Shown one piece after another: positions 17,631-26,202 of a stretch of 64,000 nt of DNA; position 1 is the first letter of the stretch, and each line of letters opens with the position of its first letter. Location: positions 2,852,001 to 2,916,000 of the forward strand of contig NZ_CP059165.1 in assembly GCF_013466425.1 (NCBI RefSeq). The letters are read 5' to 3'. The notes below the pieces were generated by a model, which was not told where the DNA came from, made no database searches, and saw nothing but the letters and a program-made list of their open reading frames with translations. The translations under genes and the position numbers were made by a program. The stretch is from Mycobacterium vicinigordonae. GTDB lineage: Bacteria; Actinomycetota; Actinomycetes; Mycobacteriales; Mycobacteriaceae.

Positions 17631-19233
17631 AACGCGCCTTACTTGCGGCGACCACCTCGATGACCCGATCACCGATCGCAAGGACCCGCTCGCGATGCCC
17701 GACCACCACCACGGTCGCACCGGCGCGGGCGCACGCGGTGACGGCGCGCAATACCCGCTCCTCGGTGGACGCGTCCAAATGGGCCGTGGGTTCATCCAGC
17801 AACAGCACCGGGGCCGCAGATCCGAGCACACGGGTCAAGCCCAGCCGTTGCCGTTGTCCGAGGGACAAACCCACACCGTCGCGACCCAGCACGGTGTCCA
17901 GCCCGTCGGGCAACTCGCGTAGTACCGCGTCGAATCCCGACGCCGCATAGGCACCCACGGGGTCGGTCAGCGGGCCAAACAGCGCTAGGTTGTCGCCTAC
18001 GGTCCCCGGCACCAACACCGGGCGTTGCGGTAACCAGGACAGCTGAGCCCACCACAGCTCGGCCGCCAGCTCGGTGATATCGGTTCCGTCGACCGTGACG
18101 CGGCCCGAGGTGGGCGCGGTGAGCCCGGCGATAACCTGCAGCGTGGTGCTTTTTCCCGCGCCGTTGAGGCCGGTGAACACCGTCACCGTGCCCGGCTCGA
18201 TGACCGCGGTTAGGTCAGCCGGGGCGTCACCCGCCCGGGATGCAACACTGAGGTGCTCGAGGCGGATCTGCGCGCCGTGCGCGGTGACGGTTCGGTGGCC
18301 AGGGACCGCGACCGACACGGGGGCATCGATGAGAGTAAACGCCTTGTCGGCCGCGGCTTTTCCGTCTTGCGCGGCGTGGAATTCGACCCCGATGCGGCGC
18401 AGCGGCCAATATACGTCCGGTGCCAGCAGCAGCACGGTCAGACCGACGGTGAGGCTCATCTCACCGAACACCAGCCGAAGGCCGATGCTGACCGCCACCA
18501 GCGCCACGCCCAGCGTGGCCAGCAATTCCAGGACGAGCGCCGACAGGAACGCGATCCGCAGCGTCGCTATTGTCGAACGGCGATGGGCCGCAGTGAGTTT
18601 CGCGATACGCTGTTCAGGTCCCGACGCCCTGCCCAGCGCTCTTAGGGTCGGAATACCGGCGATCAGATCGAGCAATCGCGCCTGCAAAGTGGTCACGGAC
18701 TGCAGTGCGGCGGCAGCGCGGTCGGCGGTGGCCAATCCGATCAACACCATGAATACCGGTATCAGCGGCAGCGTGATCACCACTATCGCCATCGACTTCA
18801 GGTCGTAGCAGGCGATGACCGCCACGGTGGCCGGGGTGAGGATCGCGGCTAGCATCAACGTCGGGAGGTAGCCGGTGAAGTAGGGGCGCAGGCCGTCGAG
18901 GCCGCGGGTAACCACCGCCGCGGCGGAGTCCCGCTCTGCGGCAAGCTGATCGGGTTGCCGGGCCGTCACCGCCGTCAACACTTGCCCGCTCAGGTCGGCG
19001 ATCACCGCGCTGGCCCCCCGCTGTCCCAGCCGGGACTGCAGCCAGTGCGTCAGCGTGCGGACACCCCACAGCGCCAACAGGATCGACAGCGATCTCCACC
19101 AATCGTGTAGCTCCCGCGCACTGGGGTCGGTCGCGACCCGCGCGACGACCCCGGCCAGCACGATGGCCGCGGCGATGGCGCAGCCCGAGATCACTACGCC
19201 GCAGGCCACACTGGCGATCAGGTAGCGGCGCAA
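17617..19233 (-). CDS. cydD: ABC exporter subunit CydD (cytochrome bd assembly)
   Basis: A half-transporter of about 538 residues: six membrane helices, then an ATPase with Walker A FTGLNGAGKSTTLQ, signature LSLGQRQRLGLTR and Walker B PVLLLDEPTAHLD. It forms the exporter with CydC. The start is uncertain: TTG 19233 (LRRYLIASV) is the first conventional codon, but the frame stays open upstream for about 34 codons (to the stop at 19333-19335) with no ATG, GTG or TTG, and orthologues as I remember them have about 20 residues before this point. A rare start such as CTG at 19266 or 19293 (the latter overlapping the cydB stop) is possible. Corresponds to Rv1621c. Confidence 0.88.
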   Translation of the reverse strand: MRRYLIASVACGVVISGCAIAAAIVLAGVVARVATDPSARELHDWWRSLSILLALWGVRTLTHWLQSRLGQRGASAVIADLSGQVLTAVTARQPDQLAAERDSAAAVVTRGLDGLRPYFTGYLPTLMLAAILTPATVAVIACYDLKSMAIVVITLPLIPVFMVLIGLATADRAAAALQSVTTLQARLLDLIAGIPTLRALGRASGPEQRIAKLTAAHRRSTIATLRIAFLSALVLELLATLGVALVAVSIGLRLVFGEMSLTVGLTVLLLAPDVYWPLRRIGVEFHAAQDGKAAADKAFTLIDAPVSVAVPGHRTVTAHGAQIRLEHLSVASRAGDAPADLTAVIEPGTVTVFTGLNGAGKSTTLQVIAGLTAPTSGRVTVDGTDITELAAELWWAQLSWLPQRPVLVPGTVGDNLALFGPLTDPVGAYAASGFDAVLRELPDGLDTVLGRDGVGLSLGQRQRLGLTRVLGSAAPVLLLDEPTAHLDASTEERVLRAVTACARAGATVVVVGHRERVLAIGDRVIEVVAASKARYAPV

Positions 19234-19289
19234 CGCGCCGGACGCGCGCCATAACCGGGGGTCCAGCGGACCCCGTGAACTCCGACCGC

Positions 19290-20330
19290 TCAGGATGCGT
19301 GCCTGGTCAGGCCGATCGACGGCGGTATCCGGTCAGCCGAGATGCGTTGCCGGAAAACCCAGTACGTCCAGGCTTGGTATACCACCGTCAGTGGCGTCAT
19401 GATCGCGGTGACCCAGGTCATGATCTTGAGCGTGTAATCGGTGGACGACGCGTTGTAGATCGTCAGGTTCCATTGACTGTTCAGCGTGGACGGAACCAGG
19501 TTCGGGTACAGCGAGCCGAACAGCAGCACCACCACGCTGGCGACCACCAGCAGGGTGCACACGAACGCCCAACCGTCGGAGGCTCGTCGCCAAACCAGCA
19601 GCACCGCCGTCAACTGGGCGAGCACCGCGATTCCCAAGACCGCCCAGGTCCAGTCTTTGCCATGCGCCAACTGTGTCCAAAAACCAAATACCGCAACCAA
19701 TACCGTCACCGGCAGCGCCAAGATCCGGCCGAATCGGTGCGCGTCATCACGGATGTCGTCAGCCGTCTTCAGGGAGACGAACACCGAACCGTAGAACAGG
19801 AACAACCCGGCAGTGGCCAGACCTCCCAGCAGGGTGTAGGCGTTGAGGACGTCACCGATCGACAGGTTCACCTGCCCGTCAGCGTTCACCGGAAGCCCGC
19901 GCACCAGAATGGAAAACGCTGTGCCCCAAAGGATTGCAGGCAGCCAGGAACCTGCGGCAATGCCGAAGTCGGCCCAGCCCCGCCATTTCGAGTCGTCGAC
20001 CTTGCCGCGCCACTCGATGGACACCACGCGCACGATCATGCCGAATAAAATCGCCAGTAGCGGCAGGTAAAGCGTGGAGAACACGGTGGCGTACCAGCCG
20101 GGGAATGCCGCGAACATCGCTGCGCCGGCGGTGATCAGCCAAACCTCGTTGGCGTCCCATACCGGGCCGATGGTATTCAGTGCCGCGCGGCGGTGCGCCT
20201 CACGGTCGCCCTTGCTGACCCGCGCGAACGGTTCCATCAGCATGCCGACGCCGAAGTCGAAGCCCTCCAGGATGAAGAAACCGAGGAACAGCGTCGCGAT
20301 GAGTCCGAACCACAACTCTTGAAGTTTCAC
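19290..20330 (-). CDS. cydB: Cytochrome bd ubiquinol/menaquinol oxidase subunit II
   Basis: A 346-residue subunit with eight to nine hydrophobic helices. It starts MKLQELWFGLIATLFLGFFI, followed by LEGFDFGVGML, WDANEVWLITAGAAMFAAFP and PLLAILFGMIVR, all typical of CydB. With CydA it forms the high-affinity, cyanide-resistant terminal oxidase that lets mycobacteria respire under low oxygen or when the bcc-aa3 branch is blocked. It begins 19 bases after cydA. Corresponds to Rv1622c and has the same remembered length. Confidence 0.95.
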   Translation of the reverse strand: MKLQELWFGLIATLFLGFFILEGFDFGVGMLMEPFARVSKGDREAHRRAALNTIGPVWDANEVWLITAGAAMFAAFPGWYATVFSTLYLPLLAILFGMIVRVVSIEWRGKVDDSKWRGWADFGIAAGSWLPAILWGTAFSILVRGLPVNADGQVNLSIGDVLNAYTLLGGLATAGLFLFYGSVFVSLKTADDIRDDAHRFGRILALPVTVLVAVFGFWTQLAHGKDWTWAVLGIAVLAQLTAVLLVWRRASDGWAFVCTLLVVASVVVLLFGSLYPNLVPSTLNSQWNLTIYNASSTDYTLKIMTWVTAIMTPLTVVYQAWTYWVFRQRISADRIPPSIGLTRHAS

Positions 20331-20349
20331 GGTCAGTTCCTTCCAGCGT

Positions 20350-21807
20350 CTAGTAGGCGAACGACAGGGGTTCCACTTCGCCTTCCGCCGCGGCGGCAGG
20401 TGCGGCCGGTTCGGCGTCGTGGTCCTGTGGGCCTTCCACGATGTAGCGCTTGAGCAGCCAGAACCAGACCACGGCGAGCACGGCGTAGATCAGCGTGAAC
20501 GTCACCAGTGAAGTCAGCACCACACCGGACCCGTGGTGGGAGACTCCCGCGGCGACGGTGAGGTGGACATTCGGGTCGCCGGTTGGGTTGGGCGCCACGA
20601 TCCACGGCTGGCGGCCCATCTCGGTGAAGACCCAGCCGGCGCTGTTGGCCAGGAACGGTGCCGGGATCGTCAGCAGCGCGAACCAGGCGAACCAGCGCTG
20701 GTTCGGGATCCGTCCGCCGCGGGTCAGCCACAGCGCGGTCAAGGCGAACAACACCGGGATGGCCAGCAGCCCGATCATCGCGCGGAAGGACCAGTAGGTG
20801 ACAAACAGGTTGGGGCGGTAGTCATTCGGGCCGAATCGCTGGTTGTAGTCCCGCTGGATGTCGCGCACCCCTTGCAACTTGACGCCGTCGAACTTGCCTT
20901 CGGCTAGGAACGGCAGCACGTAGGGCACCTCGATGACGCGGGTGAGTGCGTCGCAGTTGTTCTGTCGTCCGACGGTCAGGATGGAGAAGTCCGGGTCGAT
21001 TTGGGTGTCGCACAACGACTCTGCCGAGGCCATCTTCATCGGCTGCTGCTGGAACATCAGCTTGCCCTGGTGGTCGCCGCTGAAGAACAGCCCGACCGTG
21101 GCCAGCAGCACCACCCAACAGCCCAGTGCGGTCGCCGGGCGGTACATCGCCCGGGTGCCTGGGTCGACGGTGCTGGTCTGCGACCGCACCAGCCACCAGG
21201 CGCTGACGGCGGCGACGAAGGTACCCGCGGTCAGCAGCGCGCCGGTGACCGTGTGGCTGAACGCCGTTAATCCGGTGTTGTTGGTGAGCAACGCCAGGAT
21301 GTCGTTGAGCTCGGCGCGGCGGGTCTGCGGGTTGTAGTGCACACCGACCGGGTGTTGCATGAACGAGTTCGCGGTGATGATGAAGTACGCCGAGACGTTC
21401 ACCGAGATCGCGACGACCCAGATGCACGCCAGGTGCACCAATTTCGGCAGTCGGCTCCAGCCGAAGATCCACAGTCCGATGAAGGTGGATTCGAAGAAGA
21501 AGGCGAGCAGGCCCTCCATTGCCAGCGGCGCACCAAACACGTCGCCGACGAATTTCGAATATTCACTCCAGTTCATGCCGAACTGGAACTCCTGCACGAT
21601 CCCGGTGGCCACGCCGATGGCGAAGTTGATCAGGAACAGCTTCCCGAAGAACTTTGTCAGGCGGTACCAGGCAACGTTGTCGGTGACCACCCAGGCCGTC
21701 TGCATGATGGCGAGCAGGGGAGCCAGGCCGATGGTGAGTGGCACGAAAATGAAGTGGTAGACGGTGGTGATACCGAACTGCCAGCGCGATATGTCAACGA
21801 CGTTCAT
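20350..21807 (-). CDS. cydA: Cytochrome bd quinol oxidase subunit I
   Basis: A 485-residue subunit carrying the b558, b595 and d hemes and the quinol site. Visible family marks are SRWQFGITTVYHFIFVPLTIG (first helix with heme-ligand histidine), GIVQEFQFGMNWSEYS, AYFIITANSFMQHPVG and GWVFTEMGRQPWIV, the last being the conserved quinol-oxidation motif. The Q loop is short, as in Gram-positive bacteria. The C-terminus is acidic. It leads the cydABDC operon; the 100 bases upstream contain a palindrome (21845-21863). Corresponds to Rv1623c. Confidence 0.96.
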   Translation of the reverse strand: MNVVDISRWQFGITTVYHFIFVPLTIGLAPLLAIMQTAWVVTDNVAWYRLTKFFGKLFLINFAIGVATGIVQEFQFGMNWSEYSKFVGDVFGAPLAMEGLLAFFFESTFIGLWIFGWSRLPKLVHLACIWVVAISVNVSAYFIITANSFMQHPVGVHYNPQTRRAELNDILALLTNNTGLTAFSHTVTGALLTAGTFVAAVSAWWLVRSQTSTVDPGTRAMYRPATALGCWVVLLATVGLFFSGDHQGKLMFQQQPMKMASAESLCDTQIDPDFSILTVGRQNNCDALTRVIEVPYVLPFLAEGKFDGVKLQGVRDIQRDYNQRFGPNDYRPNLFVTYWSFRAMIGLLAIPVLFALTALWLTRGGRIPNQRWFAWFALLTIPAPFLANSAGWVFTEMGRQPWIVAPNPTGDPNVHLTVAAGVSHHGSGVVLTSLVTFTLIYAVLAVVWFWLLKRYIVEGPQDHDAEPAAPAAAAEGEVEPLSFAY

Positions 21808-21844
21808 CTGTCATTCTCCCGGGGCTGCGGGGACAATCACATAA

Positions 21845-21863
21845 CTACTACGGACTGTAGTAG
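21845..21863. promoter_or_regulatory. BlaI/MecI-like palindromic operator upstream of cydA
   Basis: The 19 bases CTACTACGGACTGTAGTAG form perfect 7-base inverted arms (CTACTAC / GTAGTAG) around a 5-base centre, 38 bases before the cydA ATG. The pattern TACTAC-N5-GTAGTA resembles operators of the BlaI/MecI winged-helix repressors, including what I remember for mycobacterial BlaI (Rv1846c), which is linked to control of respiratory genes. Assignment to BlaI is inference; the palindrome itself is directly visible. Confidence 0.6.
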
Positions 21864-21908
21864 CCGGGTCTGGCCAGCGCCAGCGTCAATTATTCGGTTG
21901 TCAGCGGG

Positions 21909-22499
21909 TTAGCCGGTGAGGTTCTTGGATGCCTTGCGAATGCCGAACGACGACACGATCTCGAAGACACCAATCACGATGAGCCAGATACCGACGACAT
22001 ACGCCAGGGTGATGATCGATTCGAAGGGTGAAGCCATCACGACGATCCCCGCCAACAGGCTGATGACGCCGATGAAGATCGCCCAGCCGCGGCCCGGAAG
22101 CGCGGGATCGCTGATGGCCGAAACGGTGGTGGCCACACCGCGGAAGATGAATCCGATACCGATCCAGATGGCCAGCAGCAGCACGGCGTTGCCGAAGTGG
22201 CGGAACGCCAACACGGCGAGGATCAGCGATGCGGCACCGCTGATGAACAGCAGAATCCGGCTGCCCGCCGACACGTGCAGGCTGAACGCGAAGACGACCT
22301 GGGCCGCGCCGGTAACCAGCAGGTAGGCGCCGAAGAAGATGGCGGCCACCAGGACGGTCTGTCCCGGCCACGCCGCGACGGCGGCACCGAGAGCGAGCGA
22401 GAGGATCCCAGATACCAGGGTGGATTTCCAGAGGTGGGGGAGAAGACTAGGCGGCGACAGTGTTGCGGGACTAGATTCCATGTAGCCAGTGTGACGCAT
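21909..22499 (-). CDS. HdeD-family (DUF308) membrane protein
   Basis: A protein of about 196 residues with six hydrophobic helices in three pairs, such as LVSGILSLALGAAVAAWPG, GAYLLVTGAAQVVFAFSLH and AIFIGVISLLAGIVVMASP, the repeated helix pairs of the DUF308/HdeD family (acid-resistance membrane proteins in enterobacteria; function in mycobacteria unknown). ATG 22499 (MRHTGYMESSP) gives a length close to Rv1624c; ATG 22481 is a six-residue shorter alternative. It follows the adenylyl cyclase gene by 31 bases on the same strand and may be cotranscribed with it. Confidence 0.82.
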   Translation of the reverse strand: MRHTGYMESSPATLSPPSLLPHLWKSTLVSGILSLALGAAVAAWPGQTVLVAAIFFGAYLLVTGAAQVVFAFSLHVSAGSRILLFISGAASLILAVLAFRHFGNAVLLLAIWIGIGFIFRGVATTVSAISDPALPGRGWAIFIGVISLLAGIVVMASPFESIITLAYVVGIWLIVIGVFEIVSSFGIRKASKNLTG

Positions 22500-22530
22500 G
22501 TGATGGACCCGGGGTAGGGGTCTTTTGTCC

Positions 22531-23862
22531 TCAGACGTGCGCGGCGCGGCGGTCCTCGACAGACAGACCCTCAGGTTCATCGAGCGCCCTGCGGCTCACC
22601 AGGTACCAGGTGCGCATCACGCCCTTACCTTTGACGTCGATGTAGCCGCGTTCGCGCAGTTCAAAATCGTCTTTCAGGAGCTCGTAGACCTCGTCGGGCA
22701 CCTGGATCTGGCCGACCGAGTCGGTGGACTCCATCCGGGACGCGACGTTGACCGCGTCGCCCCATACGTCGTAGAAGAACCGGCGGGAGCCCACCACGCC
22801 GGCCACAACGGGACCGGTGGCCAGGCCGACCCGGAGCGGAACCGCGCGTCCGTGCGGATCTTTGAGCGCAGCGGCGACGTCGGCCATGTCCAGCGCGAAG
22901 TCGGCCAGCGCGTGCACGTGGTCAGGACGCGGCCGCGGGACGCCGCTGACCACCATGTAGGAGTCGCCACTGACCTTGATCTTTTCCAGTTCGTACTTGT
23001 CCACCAGGGTGTCGAACGCACTGTAGAGGCGGTCGAGGAAGCGGACCAGGTCGGCGGGCGGGGTGCTGCTCGCCCGCTCGGTGAACCCGACGATGTCAGC
23101 GAACAGCACCGAGGCTTCGTCGTACTTATCGGCGATGACGTGGCGTTCGGGCTCCTTGAGGCGTTCGGCGATGCTGGCCGGCAGCATGTTGGCCAGCAGT
23201 GCCTCGGAGCGCTCGTACTGTTCCTCCATGACTGCCTCGGCCTGGGCGGTGTCGCGCAACGCGAAATAGACCGTCGCGACCACCATCACGCACGCCGAGA
23301 CGGTGGTGACGACGAACCCGGTGGACTGCGCCCACTGCGGTTGCAGTCCGGTGTTGCGCGGGATCACGAACTCGGTCAGGATCACCAGGCCGGCGCCGAC
23401 CGCCGCCAGGAAACTGGCGAGCACGATGTGCTCGATGCCCAGTAGCAATACGGCCAGACACGATCCGACGATGAAGAACAGCTGAGCGCCCGAACCGGTC
23501 CCGATGTCCCAACAGCTGGCCAGCACCGTGGCGTAGGCCGCACCGATGAAGGTCAGCGGTGCTACCAGTTCGCCGAACCGGTGCAGCATCGGGACGAACG
23601 CGAAGACCAGTGCCGAGACGATATTGATCGAGATGACCTGCCACAGCCACGACCCCGTGACCAGTTGCATCGCAACGAAGCTCGCACTGACCAGGACGGC
23701 CATCCACGCAGTGACGTCGAGTATGCGGGCCCGGCGAGCGGCCGCGTCGGCGTAGTGCTGACGCAAGTCTTTGGTTTGGGCCCGGACAGCGGCCACACAG
23801 TCCGGCCGGCGAGCTGGGTCGTCGTTGCCAGCTTTGAGGGCAGCGCACGTTTTTGCGCCCAT
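22531..23862 (-). CDS. cya: Membrane-anchored class III adenylyl cyclase
   Basis: A 443-residue protein that makes cAMP from ATP. About residues 45-205 hold six hydrophobic helices; a linker with RSEALLANMLPASIAERL (the cyclase-transducing element) leads into the catalytic domain. There SVLFADIVGFTERAS gives the first metal aspartate, KIKVSGDSYMVV the substrate-specifying lysine and second metal region, and YDVWGDAVNVASRMES the adenine and transition-state residues (D, N, R). One cyclase domain is present, so it must act as a homodimer, like Rv1625c, which resembles half of a mammalian membrane cyclase. A cAMP-binding stress protein is encoded further right (52313-52753). Confidence 0.95.
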   Translation of the reverse strand: MGAKTCAALKAGNDDPARRPDCVAAVRAQTKDLRQHYADAAARRARILDVTAWMAVLVSASFVAMQLVTGSWLWQVISINIVSALVFAFVPMLHRFGELVAPLTFIGAAYATVLASCWDIGTGSGAQLFFIVGSCLAVLLLGIEHIVLASFLAAVGAGLVILTEFVIPRNTGLQPQWAQSTGFVVTTVSACVMVVATVYFALRDTAQAEAVMEEQYERSEALLANMLPASIAERLKEPERHVIADKYDEASVLFADIVGFTERASSTPPADLVRFLDRLYSAFDTLVDKYELEKIKVSGDSYMVVSGVPRPRPDHVHALADFALDMADVAAALKDPHGRAVPLRVGLATGPVVAGVVGSRRFFYDVWGDAVNVASRMESTDSVGQIQVPDEVYELLKDDFELRERGYIDVKGKGVMRTWYLVSRRALDEPEGLSVEDRRAAHV

Positions 23863-24063
23863 AGGGAAAAGCCTAACCGTTGGCCGAGATTAGCGAGCGA
23901 TGTTGCCGCATACCTCGGTCGTAACGATCAGGGGTGACGCCGGTATTCCACCGGGACGATGCACGGCCGCGGGGATCAGGCGAGGTACTTCTTCTCGCCG
24001 ATGAACACCCACATGCCCCGATACAAGCACTAACGGCTTGATGTCGATAGCGGTGGAGGTTTG
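23863..24063. other. Intergenic region between cya and tRNA-Leu with a possible 12-codon ORF
   Basis: About 200 bases without a normal gene. On the minus strand 23976-24014 reads MWVFIGEKKYLA followed by TGA, just downstream of the tRNA; a TAG closes this frame five codons before the ATG. The peptide is too short to call a gene and has no clear ribosome-binding site. I see no other structure. Confidence 0.3.
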
Positions 24064-24140
24064 TGGTGCCCTCGGTGAGATTCGAACTCACACTGTACGG
24101 GTTTTGAATCCGTTTCCTCTGCCAGTTGGGATACGAGGGC
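24064..24140 (-). tRNA. leuT: tRNA-Leu (anticodon CAA)
   Basis: Read on the minus strand, a 7-base acceptor stem GCCCTCG pairs with CGAGGGC, followed by A and an encoded CCA (24064-24066). The T arm is GTGAG-TTCGAAT-CTCAC. The anticodon loop TTCAAAA gives anticodon CAA, reading UUG leucine codons. The variable region is only about five bases (ACAGT), so this lacks the long arm usual for leucine tRNAs, and the anticodon stem ends in an A-C mismatch. Position between Rv1625c and Rv1626 orthologues matches leuT of M. tuberculosis. Confidence 0.85.
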
Positions 24141-24221
24141 GGGTCGCTGTCGCAGTCCGGAGTACACGATAGAGGAACCCCCCAGGTTCCCCGCCACAGG
24201 CGTCACGACAGAATGTCCGTC

Positions 24222-24839
24222 ATGACGGGCCCCACCTCCGATGCCGCCGCCGCCCCGAGGCGGCGGGTCCTGATCGCCGAAGACGAAGCGCTGATCCGCA
24301 TGGACTTGGCTGAGATGCTGCGAGAGGAGGGCTACGAGATCGTCGGCGAGGCCGGCGACGGGCAGGAAGCTGTCGAACTGGCCGAGCAGCACAAGCCCGA
24401 CCTGGTGATCATGGACGTGAAGATGCCGCGCCGCGACGGGATCGACGCGGCCTCCGAGATCGCAAGTAAGCGCATCGCGCCGATCGTGGTGCTGACCGCC
24501 TTCAGCCAGCGCGACCTTGTCGAGCGGGCACGGGACGCCGGTGCAATGGCTTACCTGGTCAAGCCCTTCACGGCCAGCGATCTGATCCCTGCGATCGAGC
24601 TGGCGATGAGCCGGTTCAGTGAGCTTTCTGCGCTGGAAAAAGAAGTGGCGACGCTGTCCGACCGGCTGGAGACTCGCAAGCTGATCGAACGCGCCAAGGG
24701 CCTACTGCAGGTTAAGCAGGGCATGAGCGAGCCCGAGGCGTTCAAGTGGATTCAGCGCGCCGCGATGGACCGCCGGACCTCGATGAAGCGCGTGGCCGAG
24801 GTGGTGCTGGAAACCCTGGATACCCCGAAGGACGCTTGA
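24222..24839 (+). CDS. pdtaR: Response regulator PdtaR with ANTAR RNA-binding domain
   Basis: A 205-residue two-domain regulator. The receiver (about 15-130) has the acidic pair EDE near residue 20-22, the phospho-accepting D65 in LVIMDVKMPRRDG, and the K in AYLVKPFTA. The C-terminal ANTAR domain (about 145-198; LIERAKGLLQVKQGMSEPEAF, QRAAMDRRTSMKRVAEVV) binds RNA hairpins to cause antitermination. Its partner kinase PdtaS is encoded elsewhere. In M. tuberculosis (Rv1626) the pair controls PE/PPE and nitric oxide and copper responses. ATG 24222 gives the standard length; ATG 24213 is three residues longer. Confidence 0.94.
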   Translation: MTGPTSDAAAAPRRRVLIAEDEALIRMDLAEMLREEGYEIVGEAGDGQEAVELAEQHKPDLVIMDVKMPRRDGIDAASEIASKRIAPIVVLTAFSQRDLVERARDAGAMAYLVKPFTASDLIPAIELAMSRFSELSALEKEVATLSDRLETRKLIERAKGLLQVKQGMSEPEAFKWIQRAAMDRRTSMKRVAEVVLETLDTPKDA

Positions 24840-24965
24840 GCCCCAGCAAGCGAGAGTACTAACTCGCGAGAGTCCTCGTATGTACGGTAATTCAGCCTTG
24901 CGACCGTACTTTTGGGGGCGCTCGCGGGCAGGGTGGCAGCTTGAGGGCCTCGCGGCCCGGGTGGC

Positions 24966-24991
24966 AGCTTCTTGGCCCGCGGGCAGAAGCT
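24966..24991. terminator. Putative bidirectional hairpin terminator between pdtaR and the thiolase-like gene
   Basis: AGCTTCT (24966-24972) pairs with AGAAGCT (24985-24991) around a GC-rich centre that is itself the palindrome GCCCGCGGGC. It lies between two convergent genes (pdtaR ends 24839; the thiolase-like gene ends 25000). No U-tract follows, as is usual in mycobacteria. Direct repeats of ggtggcagctt (24932 and 24960) flank or overlap it. Confidence 0.45.
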
Positions 24992-24999
24992 AAGCGGCC

Positions 25000-26202
25000 T
25001 TAGCGGGCGACGACTACCGACGACCCATGCCCGAACAGGCCCTGATTCGCGGTTACGCCCACCTTCGCGCCCTCTACCTGTCGACCGGTCGCCTGACCCC
25101 GCAGTTGCCAGGTCAACTCGCAGACCTGCGCGATCGCCTGTGCGGGTATCGCCTCGCCGAAGCACGCCAGCCCGCCCGACGGGTTCACCGGAACGCGGCC
25201 ACCGATCGTCGTCGCCCCGGACCGCAGCAGCTGCTCGGCCTCGCCCCTACCGCACAGCCCGAGGTGCTCGTACCAGTCGAGTTCCAACGCGGTGGACAGG
25301 TCGTAGACCTCAGCCAGGTTGACGTCCTGGGGTCCGATGCCAGCTTCGGCGTAGGCGGCGTCGAGGATCTGGTCCTTGAAGACCCGCTCGGGTCCAGGCA
25401 CCACCGCAGTGGAATCCGTTGCAATATCCGGCAATTCGGGCAGATGCTGCGGGTAGCGCGGTGTCACAGTGCTGACTGCCCGCACCGACGGAACACCGTC
25501 CAGCGAGCCGAGGTGCTTGCGGGCAAACTCGGCGCTGGCCACGATCAGGGCAGCCGCGCCATCGGAGGTGGCGCAGATGTCGAGCTGACGCAACGGGTCG
25601 GACACCACCGGGCTGGCCAGCACGTCCTCCACCGAGGACTCCTTGCGATAGCGGGCGTTGGGGTTCTGCAACCCGTGCCGGGAGTTTTTCACCTTCACCT
25701 GCGCGAAGTCCTCCGACGTCGCGCCGTAGAGGTCCATCCGGCGCCGTGCCAGCAGTGCGAAGTAGACCGGGTTCATCGCGCCGATGAGATGGAAGCGTTG
25801 CCAGTCGGGGTCATTCTTGCGCTCACCGCCGACCGGGGCGAACGCACCCTTTGGCGTGGTGTCGGCGCCGATCACCAGGGCGACGTCGCAGAAGCCGGCC
25901 AGGATCTGGGCCCGCGCGCTCTGCAAGGCCTGTGAGCCGCTGGCGCAGGCGGCGTACGACGACGACACCGGCACGCCGTTCCAGCCGAGCTTCTGCGCGA
26001 AGGTCGACCCGGCAATAAAGCCCGGGTAGCCGTTGCGGATCGTGTCGGCGCCGGCGACCAGCTGAATCTGCCGCCAGTCCAGCCCAGCTTCGGCCAGGGC
26101 GGCTCGCGCGGCCACCACACCGTATTCGGTAAAGTCGCGGCCCCATTTGCCCCACGGGTGCATGCCGGCGCCGAGGATGTAGAGCGGTTCGGGTGTGCTC
26201 AT
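25000..26202 (-). CDS. Thiolase-like lipid-transfer protein (SCP-x/Ltp2 type)
   Basis: A 400-residue thiolase-superfamily protein. YAACASGSQALQ holds the nucleophile-position cysteine and VTANQGLFGHGSS is the C-terminal loop. The GHPxGATG motif of true thiolases is replaced by NPSGGLACFGEAIPAQ, as in the Ltp/SCP-x group whose members work as aldolases with a DUF35 partner in steroid side-chain loss (for example Ltp2-ChsH2). The next gene, overlapping by 4 bases upstream, is such a DUF35 protein. A retro-aldol or C-C cleaving step on a CoA thioester is therefore likely, substrate unknown. Corresponds to Rv1627c. Confidence 0.85.
   Translation of the reverse strand: MSTPEPLYILGAGMHPWGKWGRDFTEYGVVAARAALAEAGLDWRQIQLVAGADTIRNGYPGFIAGSTFAQKLGWNGVPVSSSYAACASGSQALQSARAQILAGFCDVALVIGADTTPKGAFAPVGGERKNDPDWQRFHLIGAMNPVYFALLARRRMDLYGATSEDFAQVKVKNSRHGLQNPNARYRKESSVEDVLASPVVSDPLRQLDICATSDGAAALIVASAEFARKHLGSLDGVPSVRAVSTVTPRYPQHLPELPDIATDSTAVVPGPERVFKDQILDAAYAEAGIGPQDVNLAEVYDLSTALELDWYEHLGLCGRGEAEQLLRSGATTIGGRVPVNPSGGLACFGEAIPAQAIAQVCELTWQLRGQATGRQVEGAKVGVTANQGLFGHGSSVVVAR

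Noticed and set aside
22525..23445. 306-residue plus-strand open frame opposite the adenylyl cyclase
   Set aside because: Antisense shadow with no motifs.
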